A stretch of DNA of 64,000 bases from an uncultured Acidobacteriia bacterium (GCA_903907865.1 CAIVPR010000076.1:16441-80440); one strand, 5' to 3'. Shown: positions 24,619-34,194, numbered from the stretch's first letter. Numbers and translations are program-made. Notes: a model not told the origin generated them from the sequence alone.

Positions 24619-26085
24619 TCATGGCCGCCGCGCTCCTTCGAGGCGGAACATGGGCCGCAATTCACGCCTCCAATCAGCTGCCAATCCGACTCGCGCGATC
24701 TCGATTTGTGGTGCAATCGCCCCAATCAGAGCCTCGCTTGTCGAGTGGAATTCCAGGGACGGGGCCACCAGCACGATCCGGGGATCCTGCCGGAGTAGGG
24801 TCACGCCCGGAAAATAACCCAGACGCTCGAAGTCCCCGGCATGGAGGTGTTTGCGCACACGCACCCAATAGTCCAGGGCCTGGAACGGCAGCTGAAGGTC
24901 CGCGTCCGTCTTCAATTCCAGCACGACCAGCCGCCCGGTGTGCTCGACACCCAGCAGATCCACCACACCGCGCTCCCTGGATTCGAATATCGGAACCTGG
25001 CCATACATCGGTGCCGCCATCAGCATCGGGTCGATCAACCTGGGCGCCTGCCGCACCATCGACTCCAACCACCCCTCGGGATGCTGGGAATACAGCGGAT
25101 TGGCTCGGTCCGCGTTGGATTCCGACCGGGTCCGCACCAATTCCACTGCCATCGCGGCCACGGTCTCCAGCGAACAAGCTTTCCGCCGCCCGATTCCGCA
25201 CGTCCACCGGCCTGCAGTCCACCGGGCGAACTCGAGGCCCCTCACCCGTAGACTGAGACTCCCGTCGGCCTGCTGGACCTGTTCCACTCCGCCGAGGAAC
25301 GGCACTTCGGGGGACTCCGCGTTGGGCTCCACCGGACGTCGGCAGGGCGGTAGCGTCGATTCGGCGTTGCCGATGTCGGCGAAATCTATGCAGGAGCACC
25401 GGTCCCGCTCGTCGTAGATGTACAAGTGGCACTGGACGTGTCCCGGATCCACCAGCGCCGCCCGGTACGACACGTCGTTCCCGCGCGGCATCGGCGCATA
25501 GAGCAGTAGACGCGGAATATGCAGCTTCTTTTCGCGCCGCCGAAGGTGGTGCAGCCACACCAGGCCGAGCGCCGCCAGCCCGGACGCGTCGTCCTCCGTG
25601 GGCGGGACCGCCATCGCGGCCATTCCTTGTGAGCCGCAGCGCAGAAAGGCCCGGGGGAACGTCCCGGACAGGCTCTCCTCCAGATTCGGCTCCGCGGAAA
25701 CCTCGTCCACCCGCCAGCCGGGAAATTCGCGCTCCAGCATCAGCCGGAACCGTTCCCGAAAAGCTATCCGCGTGGTCTTCCGGCCCAGTTCCATGCCCGA
25801 CGGAGCCGCCAAATCGGCAATCCGTAGCTCTCCCGGAAGTTTCGGGAAGCGTTCGGTGGATAGAAGTAGCCGGTCCCGACGCTCTTCGAGCAGTCCGGAA
25901 ACCTTGCGGACGATGTTCCGCTGGCCGTCCCAAGCCTCAATCAACAGCCGACCGTTCCACTCCCGCACGGACCACTGGTCCGGCAGCAGCCGCAACGGTT
26001 CCTCGCCTGGATCGAGAAGGGCCGGCACCGCAGCCCCGGCCACGAAGCGCTCGACGGCACCCCGCAGGTTCGATGGAATCGACAC
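24619..26085 (-). CDS. Uncharacterised protein with C-terminal PD-(D/E)XK nuclease-like domain
   Basis: A 488-residue protein from a GTG at 26085. The N-terminal two thirds are unrecognised, with Arg-rich helices and several Cys. Near residues 380-425, GVVDLLGVEHTGRLVVLELK followed by TDADLQLPFQALDYW gives the Asp and Glu-x-Lys of a restriction-endonuclease-like active site with a following Gln. The fold suggests DNA cleavage or repair. It stands between terC and the holin-like gene without obvious partners. Confidence 0.6.
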   Translation of the reverse strand: MSIPSNLRGAVERFVAGAAVPALLDPGEEPLRLLPDQWSVREWNGRLLIEAWDGQRNIVRKVSGLLEERRDRLLLSTERFPKLPGELRIADLAAPSGMELGRKTTRIAFRERFRLMLEREFPGWRVDEVSAEPNLEESLSGTFPRAFLRCGSQGMAAMAVPPTEDDASGLAALGLVWLHHLRRREKKLHIPRLLLYAPMPRGNDVSYRAALVDPGHVQCHLYIYDERDRCSCIDFADIGNAESTLPPCRRPVEPNAESPEVPFLGGVEQVQQADGSLSLRVRGLEFARWTAGRWTCGIGRRKACSLETVAAMAVELVRTRSESNADRANPLYSQHPEGWLESMVRQAPRLIDPMLMAAPMYGQVPIFESRERGVVDLLGVEHTGRLVVLELKTDADLQLPFQALDYWVRVRKHLHAGDFERLGYFPGVTLLRQDPRIVLVAPSLEFHSTSEALIGAIAPQIEIARVGLAADWRRELRPMFRLEGARRP

Positions 26086-26155
26086 CCGATCAAATTGTGA
26101 CAGAGCGGGGCAGGGAATTGCTATTCCCCGCGAACGATTTCAGAGGTATGCCCGG

Positions 26156-26497
26156 TCAGAATCCGACCACGCGGTTCAAGATGAAATCGACGACGCTGAG
26201 CAGAACCGAGCCGATGATCGCGCTCATCAAGCCGTACACCCGGAAGCCTGGCACCAGATCCGACGCCAGTTTCAGCATCAGCCCGTTGATGATGAAGTAC
26301 ACGAGCCCCAGCGACACCACTATGAGCGGCAGCAGGATCAGCTTGAGGAGGAAACCCACCACGACGCTGACGATCCCGATTACCGCCGCCGCGATCATCG
26401 CCGAGCCGAAGCCGTCGACCTCGATGCCGGGCAAAACGTGCGCCACCACCAGCAACGAGACCGCCTTCAGGATCCAGTGGATGAGCCAATGTCGCAT
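26156..26497 (-). CDS. Four-helix membrane protein, phage holin family IV / YvlD-like
   Basis: A 113-residue, very hydrophobic protein with about four membrane helices. MRHWLIHWILKAVSLLVVAH, LPGIEVDGF and the LVPGFRVYGLMSAIIGSVLL segment match the superfamily IV holin/YvlD group. Such proteins are common on bacterial chromosomes away from phages and are of uncertain function. The start at 26497 overlaps the glgB end by 31 nt. Confidence 0.78.
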   Translation of the reverse strand: MRHWLIHWILKAVSLLVVAHVLPGIEVDGFGSAMIAAAVIGIVSVVVGFLLKLILLPLIVVSLGLVYFIINGLMLKLASDLVPGFRVYGLMSAIIGSVLLSVVDFILNRVVGF

Positions 26498-28710
26498 GTT
26501 GAGATGATATCCGATTCCGGGGCGTCCTCGACTTCCGGCACCCGCTTGAAGATCACGACCCCCAGCGGCGGCACCGTGATCGAAACGCACTGGTCATACC
26601 CGTGCCGCGCCCAAGGCAGGGTCTCCACACCGCCCAGATTCCCTTGGTTGCTGCCGCCGAAGCCCACCGCGTCCGAGTTGAACAGTTCCGCGTAGAATCC
26701 CGGCAGCGGTACCCCCACATCGTACGCATACCGCACCACCGGGGTGAAGTTGCACACCACCACCACCTCGTCCTCCGGCTTCTTGCCGCGCCGCAGGAAC
26801 GAAATAATCGATTTTTCCGTGTCCGAACAATCAATCCATTGGAACCCGGACTGGTCGAAATCCACCTCGTGGAGTGCCGGCTCCGTCCTGTAGAACTCGT
26901 TCAGCGCCCGGACATAGTCCGCCAGCGCCGCATTCAACCCGTTGCCCAGCAGGTGCCACGGCATGGACGAGTTCTCGTCCCACTCGTTCGGATCGCCCAT
27001 GTCCGACCCCATGAACAGCAGCTTCTTCCCCGGATGCGTGAACATGTAGGCCAAAAACGCGCGCACGTTGGCGAATCTTTGCCAGTCGTCGCCCGGCATC
27101 TTGCCGATCAGCGACCGCTTCAGGTGCACCACCTCGTCGTGCGAAACCGGCAGCACGAAGTTCTCGGTGAACGCGTACATCAGGCTGAACGTGATCTTCT
27201 GGTGGTAGTACTTCCGGTGGATCGGGTCGCACTTGAAGTAGTCGAACATGTCGTGCATCCAGCCCATGTTCCACTTCATGGTGAACCCGAGGCCGCCCGC
27301 CCACACCGGACGGGTCGCGCCGGGGAAGGACGTGGATTCCTCCGCGATCGTCACCGCGCCTGGCACCTCGTGCACCAATTCGTTGAAACGGCGCAGGAAC
27401 GCGATGGCATCCAGATTCTCGCGCCCCCCGTACCGGTTCGGCAGCCATTCACCAGGCTTGCGCGAGAAATCCAGGTACAGCATCGAGGTGACGGCGTCGA
27501 CCCGCAGCCCGTCGATGTGGTACTCCTTCAGCCAATACAGCGCGCTTGAGATCAGGAATTGCCGGACCTCGTTGCGCCCGTAGTTGAAGACCAGCGTGCC
27601 CCAGTCGGTCTGCTCGCCTTGGCGCGGATCGGCGTGTTCGTAGACGGCGGTGCCGTCGAAACGGGCCAGGCCGTGGGCGTCCCTCGGGAAATGCGCCGGG
27701 ACCCAGTCGAGGATGACGCCGATGCCGGCCTGGTGGCAGGCATCGATGAAATACATGAAGTCGTGCGGGGTGCCGAAGCGGGATGTCGGGGCGAAATAGC
27801 CGGTGACCTGGTATCCCCATGAGCCCGAAAAGGGATACTCCTGGATCGGCAGCAGTTCGATGTGGGTATAGTTCCGATCCTTCACGTACCCCACCAGACG
27901 CTCGGCCAACTCGCGATAGGTCAGGGACCGTCCCCCCGGAGAGCGCATCCACGATTCCAGATGGACCTCGTAGACCGACATCGGCTCGTTGAGCAGATTG
28001 CCCTCCGCGCGGCGCTCCATCCAATCGGCGTCCCCCCACTGGTAGCCCTCCAGCCGGGTGATTACGGTTGCGGTCTTCGGCGGCACCTCGCTCTGGAATC
28101 CGAAGGGGTCGCACTTGAGCTGCTGGTGGCCATCCGCCTTGCCCCGGACCAAGTATTTGTACGATTGCCCTTCGCGCGCCGCGGGCAGGAAGATCTCCCA
28201 AATGCCGGCCGTCCGGAGCCGCATAGGATGGCGGCGAGCGTCCCAGTCGTTGAAATCGCCGGTGACCGAGACGAATTCGGCGTTCGGGGCCCAGACTGCG
28301 AACAGCACTCCGGCAACGCCGTCCAAAACCATGGGATGCGAGCCGAGCGACTTCCACGCCTCGGCCAGATTCCCTTCGGAATGCAGGTGGAGGTCGAATT
28401 CCGAGATGACGGTCCAGAATCGGTATGGATCGTCAACGACCGCCTGCCCGCCATGGTAGTTGTCGTATCGGATCTGGTAGGAGTCCGGCTCCGTCGGCAG
28501 CGGCGCGGTGAAGAACCCGTTGTGGTGGAGCTTGTCCATCGGCACGGCCACGCCGTTGGCGAGCAACTCCGCCGACTTGGCTTGCGGCAGGAACGCGCGG
28601 ACAATCCAGGATGTGCCTCCGTCGGCGCTATCGACCGGGTGCGGCCCCAGCACCCGGAACGGGTCGCCGTGGTAACCCCCAACGATGGCATCGAACTCGG
28701 CGGCCGTCAT
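26467..28710 (-). CDS. glgB: 1,4-alpha-glucan branching enzyme
   Basis: A 747-residue GH13 enzyme that makes alpha-1,6 branches in glycogen. The N-terminal CBM48 region includes GVLFAVWAPNAEFVSVTGDF; the catalytic barrel has the nucleophile Asp in GLRVDAVTSMLY, the acid Glu in TIAEESTSFP and the transition-state Asp in PVSHDEVVHLK. Length is normal, with a short acidic tail past the beta-sandwich. No other glycogen gene is nearby. It overlaps the upstream esterase stop by 4 nt. Confidence 0.95.
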   Translation of the reverse strand: MTAAEFDAIVGGYHGDPFRVLGPHPVDSADGGTSWIVRAFLPQAKSAELLANGVAVPMDKLHHNGFFTAPLPTEPDSYQIRYDNYHGGQAVVDDPYRFWTVISEFDLHLHSEGNLAEAWKSLGSHPMVLDGVAGVLFAVWAPNAEFVSVTGDFNDWDARRHPMRLRTAGIWEIFLPAAREGQSYKYLVRGKADGHQQLKCDPFGFQSEVPPKTATVITRLEGYQWGDADWMERRAEGNLLNEPMSVYEVHLESWMRSPGGRSLTYRELAERLVGYVKDRNYTHIELLPIQEYPFSGSWGYQVTGYFAPTSRFGTPHDFMYFIDACHQAGIGVILDWVPAHFPRDAHGLARFDGTAVYEHADPRQGEQTDWGTLVFNYGRNEVRQFLISSALYWLKEYHIDGLRVDAVTSMLYLDFSRKPGEWLPNRYGGRENLDAIAFLRRFNELVHEVPGAVTIAEESTSFPGATRPVWAGGLGFTMKWNMGWMHDMFDYFKCDPIHRKYYHQKITFSLMYAFTENFVLPVSHDEVVHLKRSLIGKMPGDDWQRFANVRAFLAYMFTHPGKKLLFMGSDMGDPNEWDENSSMPWHLLGNGLNAALADYVRALNEFYRTEPALHEVDFDQSGFQWIDCSDTEKSIISFLRRGKKPEDEVVVVCNFTPVVRYAYDVGVPLPGFYAELFNSDAVGFGGSNQGNLGGVETLPWARHGYDQCVSITVPPLGVVIFKRVPEVEDAPESDIISTCDIGSSTGS

Positions 28711-29384
28711 TTGAGCACGCCCGGAACGACCTTGGCAAATTCCTGCGCGGCGAGGATTCCCACTTGTTTGCGGCCCTCCGGACCGAGGTGCGTCGTATCC
28801 GGCTTGCCGTCCTTGGTGACGGCGTTGAGCTGCGCGCAGCCCTCGGGGCCGAGCTTTTCGGCCTGTTCGCGGGTGCGTTCGTACATCTCCATGACCGGCA
28901 CGTTGAGCCCCAGGGCGACGGCGCGGGTGGCGGCGACGTACGGCACCAGGGAATCGGGTTTGAATTTGCCGTCCTTCGTAAATGTCCGGCGCACAATGGA
29001 GGTCACCAGGATCGGCTTGGCCCCCGCGGCCCGCGCCTCGCCGATGTAACGGGCGAGATTGTCGCGGTACGACGTTGCCGCGTCGGTTTCTCGCTCCGGC
29101 CCCTTTCCCGGAACGTCGTTGTGGCCGAACTGGATCAGGATGTAGTCGGGCTTTTCGGCGAGCGCCGGGGCCCAGTGGTCCTCGTCGCGGAAGCTCTTTG
29201 TGCTGCGGCCGTTCAGCGCGAGGTTGACCACCTTGACGTTGGGCCCGAGCGAATCGCGGAAGCCGGTCCCCCAGCCGCCTTCGTCGTTGACGGTGGAATC
29301 GCCCACCAGCACGACCTTGATCTGTTGGGCTGGCACTACCATGGCAGCCGCTCCGAGAAGCATCAGAACTTGGAAAAGCCTCAC
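28707..29384 (-). CDS. Secreted GDSL/SGNH esterase, rhamnogalacturonan acetylesterase-like
   Basis: A 225-residue protein with a signal peptide (VRLFQVLMLLGAAAMVVPAQ, GTG start at 29384). SGNH blocks are visible: Ser in VLVGDSTVND, Gly in LALNGRSTKSF, Asn in QFGHNDVPGK and the Asp-x-x-His pair in PDTTHLGPEG. It probably removes acetyl groups from plant cell-wall polysaccharide. The GTG is supported by a TACTAT box 6 nt upstream and by the signal peptide beginning there. Confidence 0.83.
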   Translation of the reverse strand: MRLFQVLMLLGAAAMVVPAQQIKVVLVGDSTVNDEGGWGTGFRDSLGPNVKVVNLALNGRSTKSFRDEDHWAPALAEKPDYILIQFGHNDVPGKGPERETDAATSYRDNLARYIGEARAAGAKPILVTSIVRRTFTKDGKFKPDSLVPYVAATRAVALGLNVPVMEMYERTREQAEKLGPEGCAQLNAVTKDGKPDTTHLGPEGRKQVGILAAQEFAKVVPGVLK

Positions 29385-29390
29385 GGGTTC

Positions 29391-29396
29391 ATAGTA
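29391..29396 (-). promoter_or_regulatory. -10 box of the esterase-glgB transcript
   Basis: On the reverse strand TACTAT ends 6 nt before the GTG at 29384. The divergent biotin carboxylase -10 lies 15 bp away, so the two promoters overlap. Confidence 0.5.
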
Positions 29397-29411
29397 CAAG
29401 GTTGCGCTGGT

Positions 29412-29417
29412 TACAAT
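29412..29417 (+). promoter_or_regulatory. -10 box of the biotin carboxylase gene
   Basis: TACAAT ends 9 nt before the GTG at 29427, predicting an mRNA with almost no leader. Confidence 0.5.
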
Positions 29418-29426
29418 CGAACTCTG

Positions 29427-30926
29427 GTGTTCCAAAAAGTCCTGGTTGCCAATCGCGGCGAAATTGCCCTGCGCGTCATCCGCACCCTGCGGGAGATGGG
29501 GATCCGTTCGGTCGCCGTTTATTCCGATGCCGACCGCGCGTCGCTGCACGTCCGCAAGGCCGACGAGGCCGCCCATTTGGGACCGTCGGCGTCGTCGGAG
29601 AGCTACCTTTCGATCCCCAAGATACTGGACGCGGCGCGCAGGCATGGTGCCGAGGCGATCCATCCGGGCTACGGCTTTCTCAGCGAGAACGCGGCCTTTG
29701 CGCAAGCTTGCGAAGACGCCGGGATCGTGTTCATCGGGCCGTCTGCGCGGTCGATCCGGCTGATGGGCTCGAAGACGGGCGCGCGGCAGGTGGCCAAGGA
29801 CGGCGGCGCGCCGATTGTGCCCGGGACGGAACAGGGGCTGACGTCGCCGGACGAGGCACTGGAATTTGCCCGCGCTGCCGGGTTTCCGGTGATGCTTAAG
29901 GCGGTCGCGGGCGGCGGCGGCAAAGGCATGCGGCGCGTGGACCGCGAGGTAGATCTACGCTCGTTGTTTGAAAGCGCGTCGAGCGAGGCGGCACGGTCGT
30001 TCGGCGACGGTCGCGTGTATGTCGAAAAGCTCATTGAAAACGCTCGTCATATCGAGGTGCAAGTGTTTGGCGACCACCACGGGAACATGGTGCACCTCGG
30101 GGAGCGCGAGTGTTCGGTACAAAGGCGGCACCAGAAGGTGATCGAAGAGTCGCCGTCGCCGTTGGTGGCCAGGATGCCGGGTCTGCGTGAGCGGATGGGC
30201 GAGGCGGCGATCAAGGCGGCCCGCGCGGCTGGTTATTACAACGCGGGGACGGTCGAATTCCTGGCCGACAATGACGGGAATTTCTATTTCCTTGAGATGA
30301 ACACGCGGTTGCAGGTGGAGCATCCCGTGACCGAGATGGTGACAGGCCTGGATCTGGTGCGGATGCAACTGGAGGTGGCGGCGGGCGGCGTATTGCCGAT
30401 CCGCCAGGAGGACGTGGTTTTGCGCGGGGCGGCGGTCGAGTGCCGGATCTACGCGGAGGACCCGGCGAATAATTTCTTCCCGTCGCCGGGGCGGATTGCG
30501 AGGTTGGCGGAGCCTTCGGGGCCGGGCGTACGGTTGGATTCCGGTGTGTACCAGGGATGGACGGTGCCGGTGGAGTACGACCCGATGCTCGCGAAGCTGA
30601 TCACGTGGGCCGGGACGAGGGATTACGCGATTGACCGGATGCTACGGGCGCTGGGGGAATACCATGTGGGCGGGATCAGGTCGAATTTGGGGTTGTTCCC
30701 GCTGATTCTCAATTCGGCGGGATTTAGGGCGGGGGATTTGGATACCGGGTTCTTGGATCGATTTCTGGCAGCCGGCGTGGATTGGGAACCGGCGGCTCCG
30801 GCGGAGTTTGCGGGGATCGCGGCGCTGGTGGCGATGGCGGACCGGAAGCCGGAAGCGGCACCGGTGGCTGCGGGCCCGTCAACCTCGCGTTGGCTGGCAA
30901 CCGGCCGGGCGGAGAACCTCCGATGA
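29427..30926 (+). CDS. Biotin carboxylase subunit of an acyl-CoA carboxylase
   Basis: A 499-residue ATP-grasp enzyme that carboxylates biotin. VFQKVLVANRGEIALRVIRT (GTG start) begins the preATP domain; KAVAGGGGKGMRRV is the ATP loop, HIEVQVFGD and ERECSVQRRHQKVIEE the central domain, and EMNTRLQVEHPVTE the catalytic block. The ending STSRWLATGRAENL resembles the linker that joins this domain to a biotin domain in propionyl/methylcrotonyl-CoA carboxylase alpha chains. The biotin carrier is a separate gene 93 bp downstream; no carboxyltransferase is adjacent. Confidence 0.92.
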   Translation: MFQKVLVANRGEIALRVIRTLREMGIRSVAVYSDADRASLHVRKADEAAHLGPSASSESYLSIPKILDAARRHGAEAIHPGYGFLSENAAFAQACEDAGIVFIGPSARSIRLMGSKTGARQVAKDGGAPIVPGTEQGLTSPDEALEFARAAGFPVMLKAVAGGGGKGMRRVDREVDLRSLFESASSEAARSFGDGRVYVEKLIENARHIEVQVFGDHHGNMVHLGERECSVQRRHQKVIEESPSPLVARMPGLRERMGEAAIKAARAAGYYNAGTVEFLADNDGNFYFLEMNTRLQVEHPVTEMVTGLDLVRMQLEVAAGGVLPIRQEDVVLRGAAVECRIYAEDPANNFFPSPGRIARLAEPSGPGVRLDSGVYQGWTVPVEYDPMLAKLITWAGTRDYAIDRMLRALGEYHVGGIRSNLGLFPLILNSAGFRAGDLDTGFLDRFLAAGVDWEPAAPAEFAGIAALVAMADRKPEAAPVAAGPSTSRWLATGRAENLR

Positions 30927-31019
30927 CGTTCTGTTTCTGTATGGGGCAGCCACTCAGCGCCGCCGCAGCCAAACGAAGAACAGGCGTCGACAGGATTGCG
31001 TGCGCCACGGGGGCAACCA

Positions 31020-31448
31020 ATGATCCGCGTTAACGGTACCCCAACCTCCCCCACCACCGGAGCCTCCGTCGAACGGGTCGCCGACGGCCTCTATTCCGTC
31101 CTTCTCGACGGCACCTCCTACGAGGTCCGCGTCCTCGGCAACACTATCACCGTCAACAACCACCCCTTCGACGTCGAAATCGAGGATCCCCGCCGCTGGA
31201 AGCGCTCCGGTTCCGCCGCCGGTGCCCACGGACGCGCCACCATCAACTCGCCCATGCCTGGCAAGGTCGTTCGCCTCCTCGTCCAACTCGGCGACCAAGT
31301 CGAAGCCGGGCAGGGAATCGTCGTTGTCGAGGCCATGAAAATGCAGAACGAACTCAAGTCGCCGAAGGCTGGCCGGGTCGCCGAAATCCGTGTCTCGGAG
31401 AACGATGGCGTCGCGGCCGGCACCGTCCTCGTGGTCATAGGCGAATAG
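31020..31448 (+). CDS. Biotin carboxyl carrier protein
   Basis: A 142-residue protein whose C-terminal half is a lipoyl/biotinyl domain (NSPMPGKVVRLLVQLGDQVE) with the biotinylated Lys in VEAMKMQNEL. The N-terminal half has a small beta domain (SYEVRVLGNTITVNNHPF) like the BT domain of acyl-CoA carboxylases. It works with the upstream biotin carboxylase. The ATG at 31020 is preferred over one 24 nt upstream because the family sequence starts there. Confidence 0.88.
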   Translation: MIRVNGTPTSPTTGASVERVADGLYSVLLDGTSYEVRVLGNTITVNNHPFDVEIEDPRRWKRSGSAAGAHGRATINSPMPGKVVRLLVQLGDQVEAGQGIVVVEAMKMQNELKSPKAGRVAEIRVSENDGVAAGTVLVVIGE

Positions 31449-31483
31449 CTGATCGGCGTTGGCCAATAATGGAGTAGAGCGCT

Positions 31484-32272
31484 ATGGACCAATATTGGGA
31501 AGGGCCCGCCACCGGTCCGGTCTGCCCGGAATGCAACGGCACCGGCTGGAAGATTGTCGAGCAGGAAGAGCTTTCCGGCGCCCGCCGTTGCGGCTGCGTC
31601 GCCGTGGACCGCGCCAACCGGGTTATCGCCGGTTCCGACATCCCGCTGCTTTACCAGGAAGCAGCCTTCGACAACTTCCTGCTGCCCCGTGACAACCCCA
31701 TCGCCTACCGCGAGCTCACAGAGGTCTACATGACTGTCCGGGCCTACGCGCGCGAATTCCCCAACACCAAAAAGCCCGGCATCCTGCTGATGGGCGACAC
31801 GGGCACCGGCAAAACCCACCTCGCCGTGGCCGCCTTCCGGGCCATCCTCGCCAAGGGTTTCGAAGGCATCTTTTTCGACTACCAGAACCTCCTCGACCGC
31901 ATCCGCCAAGGTTACGACTCCACGTCGAACTCCACCGACAAGGAGACCTATCGCGTCGCACTGGACAAGGAAATTCTGCTGTTGGACGACCTCGGGGCGC
32001 ACCGCGTCACCGACTGGGTCGAGGACACGGTGACCTCGATCATCACCTACCGCTGCAACAACCGCAAGCCCCTCATAGCCACCACCAATCTCATCGACCA
32101 GGACGCAGGCTACAACACCTTCGAAAAAGGCGCGGCGGGCAAAATGGACCACCGGACCACACTAACTGAACGTATCGGTCCGCGGGCCCGCTCGCGTCTA
32201 TTCGAAATGTGTCGTGTCGTCAAGATGCCTGTGATCGAGGACTACCGCATCCGCAAGCAGGGTCCCGCATGA
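31484..32272 (+). CDS. DnaC/IstB-like AAA+ ATPase with N-terminal zinc motif
   Basis: A 262-residue ATPase. CPECNGTGWKIVEQEELSGA followed by RRCGC is a zinc-binding N-terminus; GDTGTGKTHLAVA is Walker A and LLLDDLGAHRV Walker B, with ATTNL as sensor 1 and an Arg finger region TERIGPRARSRL. Related proteins load the replicative helicase or help transposases. Without transposase nearby, a DnaC/DnaI-like helicase-loading role is the more likely one. Its stop overlaps the next start (ATGA). Confidence 0.85.
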   Translation: MDQYWEGPATGPVCPECNGTGWKIVEQEELSGARRCGCVAVDRANRVIAGSDIPLLYQEAAFDNFLLPRDNPIAYRELTEVYMTVRAYAREFPNTKKPGILLMGDTGTGKTHLAVAAFRAILAKGFEGIFFDYQNLLDRIRQGYDSTSNSTDKETYRVALDKEILLLDDLGAHRVTDWVEDTVTSIITYRCNNRKPLIATTNLIDQDAGYNTFEKGAAGKMDHRTTLTERIGPRARSRLFEMCRVVKMPVIEDYRIRKQGPA

Positions 32273-34194
32273 TTCGCGCCCTCGCGTTGCTGCTGCTCTC
32301 CAGCGCAACGGCGTCCGCGTGGGTGGAGTCCGTGGAGTTTCCCTGGAATGCGCTGCCGCGTGAAACCTGGGAGCCGCGCCTGGTCTGGCTCAAGGAAATC
32401 GGAATCACGCGCGTCGCCCTGCCGGCTGGCGACCTCGCCCGCATGGAGGAACTGGCCCGCCTGTTGAAGCGCCTTGATCTCGAGGCGGAACTGGAAGGCC
32501 CCATGCCCGCGGCGCTCGAGCCCTACCGCCGATCCCACGCGGGGCCTTTCGCGGACCCCATGCCGGGCACCAGCCGCCTCTCAGCGACCGCGCAGGACGC
32601 CCTGCCGCGTGCGAGGAGACTGCTGTCCACCGGCAAGCCCGGACTGGTCTGGGCCGATGCCTTCGACACCCTCGGCCCGTCTGGTTACAAGGCCGGAGCT
32701 GTGGGATTCTCCGGGCAGGAGCGCGCCGGAGCACTGGCATTGCGGCGCAGCGCCCAGCTATCGCGATATTGGGGTGCGGCGATGTCCACACTGTCGCCCG
32801 CCCCCGGTGCCGCAGCCAAGATTCCGTCCGAGGTGCTCTCGGTCCAGCAATTCGCTTCCGCCAAGGGTGTCTCGTTTGTGGCCGCAGCCAACTCCGGTGC
32901 GCGGCCGTGGATGGGCGACCTTCGCGCCATCGGCCCCCAGCGCCGCGTCGTGAACCTTCCCGCCGTCACCATCCCGCCCCACGACGCGCTCTGGCTGCCG
33001 GTAAACGTCCCGTTGATGGCTGGTCCGCTCTGCAAGGATTGCACCGCCTTTGCGACTGTCGACCGCCTTGTCTACGCCACCACGGAGCTGACCGCGATGG
33101 AGTACGAAAACGGGGTCCTTGCCATGGAATTCTCCTCCCCGAACGGCGGCGAGGCTCTGCTGCAGCTTTCCCGCGAGCCCTCCGGCCCCTACGTGGCTGG
33201 CGGCCATCCCAACTCCGCAGATTGGGACGAGAAGACGAAGACCGTGCGCCTGTCCATTCCGCGCGGCACCGGTCGCGCCAACAGGGTTCGCGTTGCCTTG
33301 GCGATCGAGGCCCCGGACCAGACCGCGTTCTTCGACGATGTTCATGTGCTTCTGATCGGCGAAGAGAATCGGCTCCCTGTGAAGTTTTCCTCCGAAGCGA
33401 TCGCCCAGCGATCCCGCCTTCGGACGGTGCCGACCTTCCAGGCTGCGGAGGATGCGGGACCGGACGGGTCCAAGAGCGCCCTGCAGACGGTCTACCGCGT
33501 GCAGGTTCCGGCGTCCGCCATCCCAGGGGATTGGGCGGATCTCTCGCTCGAAGCCGACGGTTCCCGCATGAGCCACTTCCGGCCCGTGCTGCTGCGCCCT
33601 GTGGAACTTCGCTTCACCGACGCGATATCGGTGCGGGTGGCGACATCGGCCAACCTGCCCCTGACGCCCGCGGCGATTCCAGTCAACCAGCGCGGCGGCC
33701 GGGACCTTGGCATAGAGGTTCGAAACAACGCCCCCGCGATCCGCACTTTTGTTGTTCGCATGGAGGCCGATGGGTTGGAGTTTTCGCCGGACCACATCCA
33801 GGTCACGGTCGGGGCCTCCACCCAGCGCGAGGTTTCGTTCCGGGTCTTCACCCGCGGGGCCGTTTCCGGGGTGCACAACGGGCGGGCGGTCGTTGGCGGG
33901 GATGCCTCTACAGAAACCCCCGTGCGCTTCCTCGTGGTGCCGCCGAACGGCGCGGTGGCCTATTCGGCCAACGGTTTCTCTTTCCTCGAAAGTGCCAAGA
34001 CCCGAGCCTCGTTTCTGCCGGGCCGATGGCTGGAATGGATCAACAAGGACAATGGCCAGAACGCGATCCCCGCCGGGGGCAATGCATTTGCGCCCGGTGC
34101 GATCGACATCCGCCCGGACGCCTTGGTCGTCGGCGGCCAGAAGTCAATCCGCCTGCAGGACTTGGAATCGCTCGTTCCGGTTCCGAAACGCTGA
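32269..34194 (+). CDS. Secreted protein of unknown function, multi-domain beta-rich
   Basis: A 641-residue protein with a signal peptide (MIRALALLLLSSATASA). The first 180 residues read like a shortened glycoside-hydrolase-type barrel (FPWNALPRETWEPRLVWLKE); the rest is a series of beta-sandwich modules, with a possible Ig-like segment NQRGGRDLGIEVRNNAPAIR. No catalytic signature is certain. It is translationally coupled to the DnaC-like gene, which probably reflects gene packing rather than shared function. Confidence 0.6.
   Translation: MIRALALLLLSSATASAWVESVEFPWNALPRETWEPRLVWLKEIGITRVALPAGDLARMEELARLLKRLDLEAELEGPMPAALEPYRRSHAGPFADPMPGTSRLSATAQDALPRARRLLSTGKPGLVWADAFDTLGPSGYKAGAVGFSGQERAGALALRRSAQLSRYWGAAMSTLSPAPGAAAKIPSEVLSVQQFASAKGVSFVAAANSGARPWMGDLRAIGPQRRVVNLPAVTIPPHDALWLPVNVPLMAGPLCKDCTAFATVDRLVYATTELTAMEYENGVLAMEFSSPNGGEALLQLSREPSGPYVAGGHPNSADWDEKTKTVRLSIPRGTGRANRVRVALAIEAPDQTAFFDDVHVLLIGEENRLPVKFSSEAIAQRSRLRTVPTFQAAEDAGPDGSKSALQTVYRVQVPASAIPGDWADLSLEADGSRMSHFRPVLLRPVELRFTDAISVRVATSANLPLTPAAIPVNQRGGRDLGIEVRNNAPAIRTFVVRMEADGLEFSPDHIQVTVGASTQREVSFRVFTRGAVSGVHNGRAVVGGDASTETPVRFLVVPPNGAVAYSANGFSFLESAKTRASFLPGRWLEWINKDNGQNAIPAGGNAFAPGAIDIRPDALVVGGQKSIRLQDLESLVPVPKR

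Noticed and set aside
26106..26130. GGGAAT...ATTCCC hairpin before the holin-like gene end
   Set aside because: Only six pairs with mismatched flanks and no T run; too weak to call a terminator.
31118..32152. A 344-codon reverse frame opposite the biotin carrier and DnaC-like genes
   Set aside because: Both forward genes have clear motifs; the reverse product has none.
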